In this document: positions 62,225 to 64,000 of the stretch, in pieces | Position numbering within the stretch: the stretch's first letter is position 1 | How the letters are laid out: the number at the start of each line of letters is the position of its first letter | Assembly (NCBI RefSeq): GCF_900114465.1 | Contig: NZ_FOTD01000002.1 | Location: forward strand, 1-64,000 | Direction of reading: 5' to 3' | DNA: 64,000 nucleotides | DNA from: Trichococcus palustris | Lineage (GTDB): Bacteria > Bacillota > Bacilli > Lactobacillales > Aerococcaceae | Notes under the pieces: generated by a model | Told to the model about the DNA's origin: nothing | The model's input: the letters and a program-made list of their open reading frames with translations, nothing else | Databases searched by the model: none | Translations under genes and position numbers: made by a program

Positions 62225-62450
62225 GAGCAAAAAAACCCTTAGAAAGTCGTATGAATCGCTTCATATCAACATTTCTAAGGGTTTCATCTTCATCTAGATG
62301 GAGACGAGGGGTTGTTACCTAGTGGCTATTGCGTACTTAATATGGCGCTACATAGCTTATATTATATAGAAGAAAACTAAAAATAATTAATAGAATTGAA
62401 TGCTATTGATACATTACATGGTCAATTACATAGTCAAAAATCCGTAGGGT
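62225..62450. repeat. Attachment-site-like segment (c)
   Basis: Hairpin CCCTTAGAAA...TTTCTAAGGG (62236-62281) with the same core as (b), then ATTACATGGTCAA and ATTACATAGTCAA arm-type repeats (about 62413-62439). The 26-base interior of the hairpin is the exact reverse complement of that in (b). attR of E3 and attL of E2 in my reading. The bases just left (CATCAACAGCATTTGACTGAGAGC) recur at 57023-57046. Confidence 0.6.
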
Positions 62451-62527
62451 TATGGGTGTAACTTATTCAGAAATGGATAGGTTATTTTTTTCGCACCAGG
62501 TCAGCAGCAGCCTTGCTGATTCTATTT

Positions 62528-62612
62528 AAATAAATTCCAAAATGAGAACGTTGCTTTATTATATATTTTATTGTAGGCTGCACGTTTTGGATCACGTATC
62601 CACCCCAAACAA
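62528..62612 (-). pseudogene. C-terminal fragment of the 66-aa basic protein
   Basis: The complement reads GWIRDPKRAAYNKIYNKATF then SFWNLFK and a stop, matching the C-terminus of the 51338-51538 product. The N-terminal half is gone. Confidence 0.7.
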
Positions 62613-62715
62613 TAATATAATTGCTATTTAAAATAGGAATACATTCTAAAAAAATAAAGTAATTACATCTATTAAAACTTTATAGTGCATGTAACATCTC
62701 CTATGATAAATTATT

Positions 62716-63411
62716 TTACCCTTTCTTTTTACTCTCTCTATATTCTTCCCAAACTCTATCCATGTAATGTTTTATAGGAATTGACCTCCCTCTATCGTAG
62801 TCACCAACAAATAGATAACTATACTTCCCCATACCTTCTTTCAATAGTAAATCATGTAAATATTCATCTCTTAATAATTGATTTTTCATATACGAAAATT
62901 CTGGATCGCTTAATATAATTTTTTTTAATTCCTCTTTGTCTGCTTCTTTGTTCTTTCTTTCTTCTTTTTCTTTAAGTGCAAATTCAGCAAAATATTTTTC
63001 TTCTATTTCTGAATGTTTTGTATCTTTATCTGGAATACTCATTTCTTCAATCCAAGAATCTAATAAAGATATTTTAGTTATTGTTCCATTGAGTAACATG
63101 AAGAGAGTTAATGAATATGGTTTTGAAAAATCAATCTTATTAATTTCTTTGTTATGTTTTTTTATTTCTACATTGATACCATCAGAAAATTCATCATAGG
63201 TATCTATAGGTATTATGTATTCGTTTTTATCATAGTATGAATAAGAATAGTACACATACTCAACTTTTAATTCTTTAGCTAAACTTATAAAGTCTTCAAC
63301 ATTATCAATTGATAAACTAATAAAATTTGAAGCTTTGTATTCATCTACTTTCAATAATTTAATTTTATTTTTATAAGTATTAACTAATTCGTTACTATTT
63401 ATAATTGGCAT
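62716..63411 (-). CDS. Unknown protein (231 aa), E2 cargo
   Basis: AGGGGG precedes ATG 63411. The N-terminal half (about 1-125) is mixed alpha/beta with many Tyr (EYVYYSYSYYDKNEYIIP). The second half is a charged helix (about 135-165) followed by a short domain (GKYSYLFVGDYDRGRSIPIK). No membrane helix. It starts 13 bases after the next gene upstream, so the two form an operon. No recognised domain. Confidence 0.6.
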   Translation of the reverse strand: MPIINSNELVNTYKNKIKLLKVDEYKASNFISLSIDNVEDFISLAKELKVEYVYYSYSYYDKNEYIIPIDTYDEFSDGINVEIKKHNKEINKIDFSKPYSLTLFMLLNGTITKISLLDSWIEEMSIPDKDTKHSEIEEKYFAEFALKEKEERKNKEADKEELKKIILSDPEFSYMKNQLLRDEYLHDLLLKEGMGKYSYLFVGDYDRGRSIPIKHYMDRVWEEYRESKKKG

Positions 63412-63424
63412 TCTTCAATCCCCC

Positions 63425-63766
63425 TTACTCATTTTGGTATAAACTAAATTTTTTATCAGCAATTTCCATAATTCTTTTATTACTCTTGGTGTAGCTTTTC
63501 TGGTCGTCACTTAGTTCTTCACCTGCTTTTAGCGTAAGAAATATACCTTTTTCGATTTCGTTAGGCTCTGTAATCTCTAATACATTTTCATATTTAACAG
63601 TTTGTGCATCTTTCGCAAAAAACGGTGTGATAGATTTAAATTTTTTCAGACTATTTAAGAGGATGTTATCACCTCTATAAATATTCATTCTTTTATCTAC
63701 ATCAGTACTCATATCATCTATAATAAAAATAAAACCATTAACTGAGGAAATCTTCTTTAATTCCAT
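63425..63766 (-). CDS. Unknown protein (113 aa), E2 cargo
   Basis: GGAGGCGG precedes ATG 63766. It begins MELKKISSVNGFIFIIDDMS; soluble, Lys/Glu-rich, no motif recognised. First gene of a pair with 62716-63411, which suggests a two-component toxin-antitoxin-like or effector module only by gene arrangement. Confidence 0.6.
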   Translation of the reverse strand: MELKKISSVNGFIFIIDDMSTDVDKRMNIYRGDNILLNSLKKFKSITPFFAKDAQTVKYENVLEITEPNEIEKGIFLTLKAGEELSDDQKSYTKSNKRIMEIADKKFSLYQNE

Positions 63767-63921
63767 GTAATACCGCCTCCAAATATATCCTATAGCATTC
63801 TTAAGAAATCATCTTCCCCTTATTTGCTCTATATCTGCAACTCGTTAAATAGTTCTGAAATCGCCTTAGAATGCTTTAGAATTAACGTTTTTAAGTTAAA
63901 ATGAACTCTTAATAATTTATT

Positions 63922-64000
63922 TTATAACACATAACTTAAAAATTCTTCTACAGACATAATTTCAATATCCTTGCCACCCTCTTTAAGTTCATAAGCTTGT
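63922..64000 (-). CDS. C-terminal end of an unknown gene (runs off the window)
   Basis: The complement from the window edge reads QAYELKEGGKDIEIMSVEEF then LSYVL and stops at 63922-63924. Only 25 residues are visible. Its 155-base distance from the next gene leaves room for a promoter. Confidence 0.5.
   Translation of the reverse strand, partial: QAYELKEGGKDIEIMSVEEFLSYVL

Overview
The window comes from a low-GC Gram-positive bacterium of the Lactobacillales. Carnobacteriaceae (for example Trichococcus) is my best guess, from the mix of lactic-acid-bacterial IS types, the Gram-positive ribosome binding sites and the transporter and enzyme set. That placement is inference. No rRNA, tRNA or CRISPR array was seen.

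1-50 kb is an ordinary chromosomal backbone scarred by mobile DNA. It opens with the start of a TnpB gene and its IS-end hairpin directly upstream of mgtE, which is followed by an Nramp-related transporter (probable Mg/Mn uptake pair). Next come an IS3 remnant, a creatininase-family amidohydrolase with a GPH sugar symporter behind a well-defined promoter and operator, a cold-shock gene, a GNAT acetyltransferase, an OFA-type MFS carrier, VanZ, a secreted DNA/RNA nuclease and two metallophosphoesterases. A decaying glycosyltransferase/phosphodiester-glycosidase operon, an RCC1-repeat lipoprotein, an IS200/IS605 element (intact TnpB, broken TnpA) and an IS1182 copy with an amber codon follow. A divergent HlyD-like adaptor faces a MacB-type ABC exporter. 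A lipoyl-carrier/lipA/lplA operon, a DUF438/DUF1858 pair, aspA with a divergent Lrp regulator, cysK, a LysR regulator, ttcA, rtcB, a HAD phosphatase and an ammonium transporter fused to a P-II domain come next. Then a dead kdgT, a UvrA-like ATPase, a C39-like peptidase, a DUF5050 lipoprotein and a repeat-rich cell-wall hydrolase.

51-64 kb is an accretion island. Three attachment-site-like segments (about 51.1, 54.35 and 62.25 kb) carry a core that looks like the 3' end of the tmRNA gene (ssrA) and its terminator. Two lie beside arm-type repeats next to integrase remnants or element ends. I read them as junctions of tandem integrated elements. E1 (51.1-54.4 kb) holds a nuclease, a Cys-rich lipoprotein, a DUF3006-like protein and an integrase remnant. 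E3 (54.4-62.3 kb) holds a radC remnant, a patatin-like phospholipase, a four-gene operon of unknown function, a frameshifted HTH/replication-like gene, an iteron-like zone and an integrase remnant. E2 begins at 62.3 kb and runs off the window with three unknown genes.

Within E3 a ~0.57-kb leader is duplicated. Each copy contains a conserved 24-codon ORF, a hairpin and the 5' part of a small membrane-protein gene. One copy heads the patatin cassette and the other the four-gene operon, so E3 looks like a modular cargo locus. It is the best candidate for an undescribed (possibly defence) system here, but its function cannot be deduced from sequence alone.
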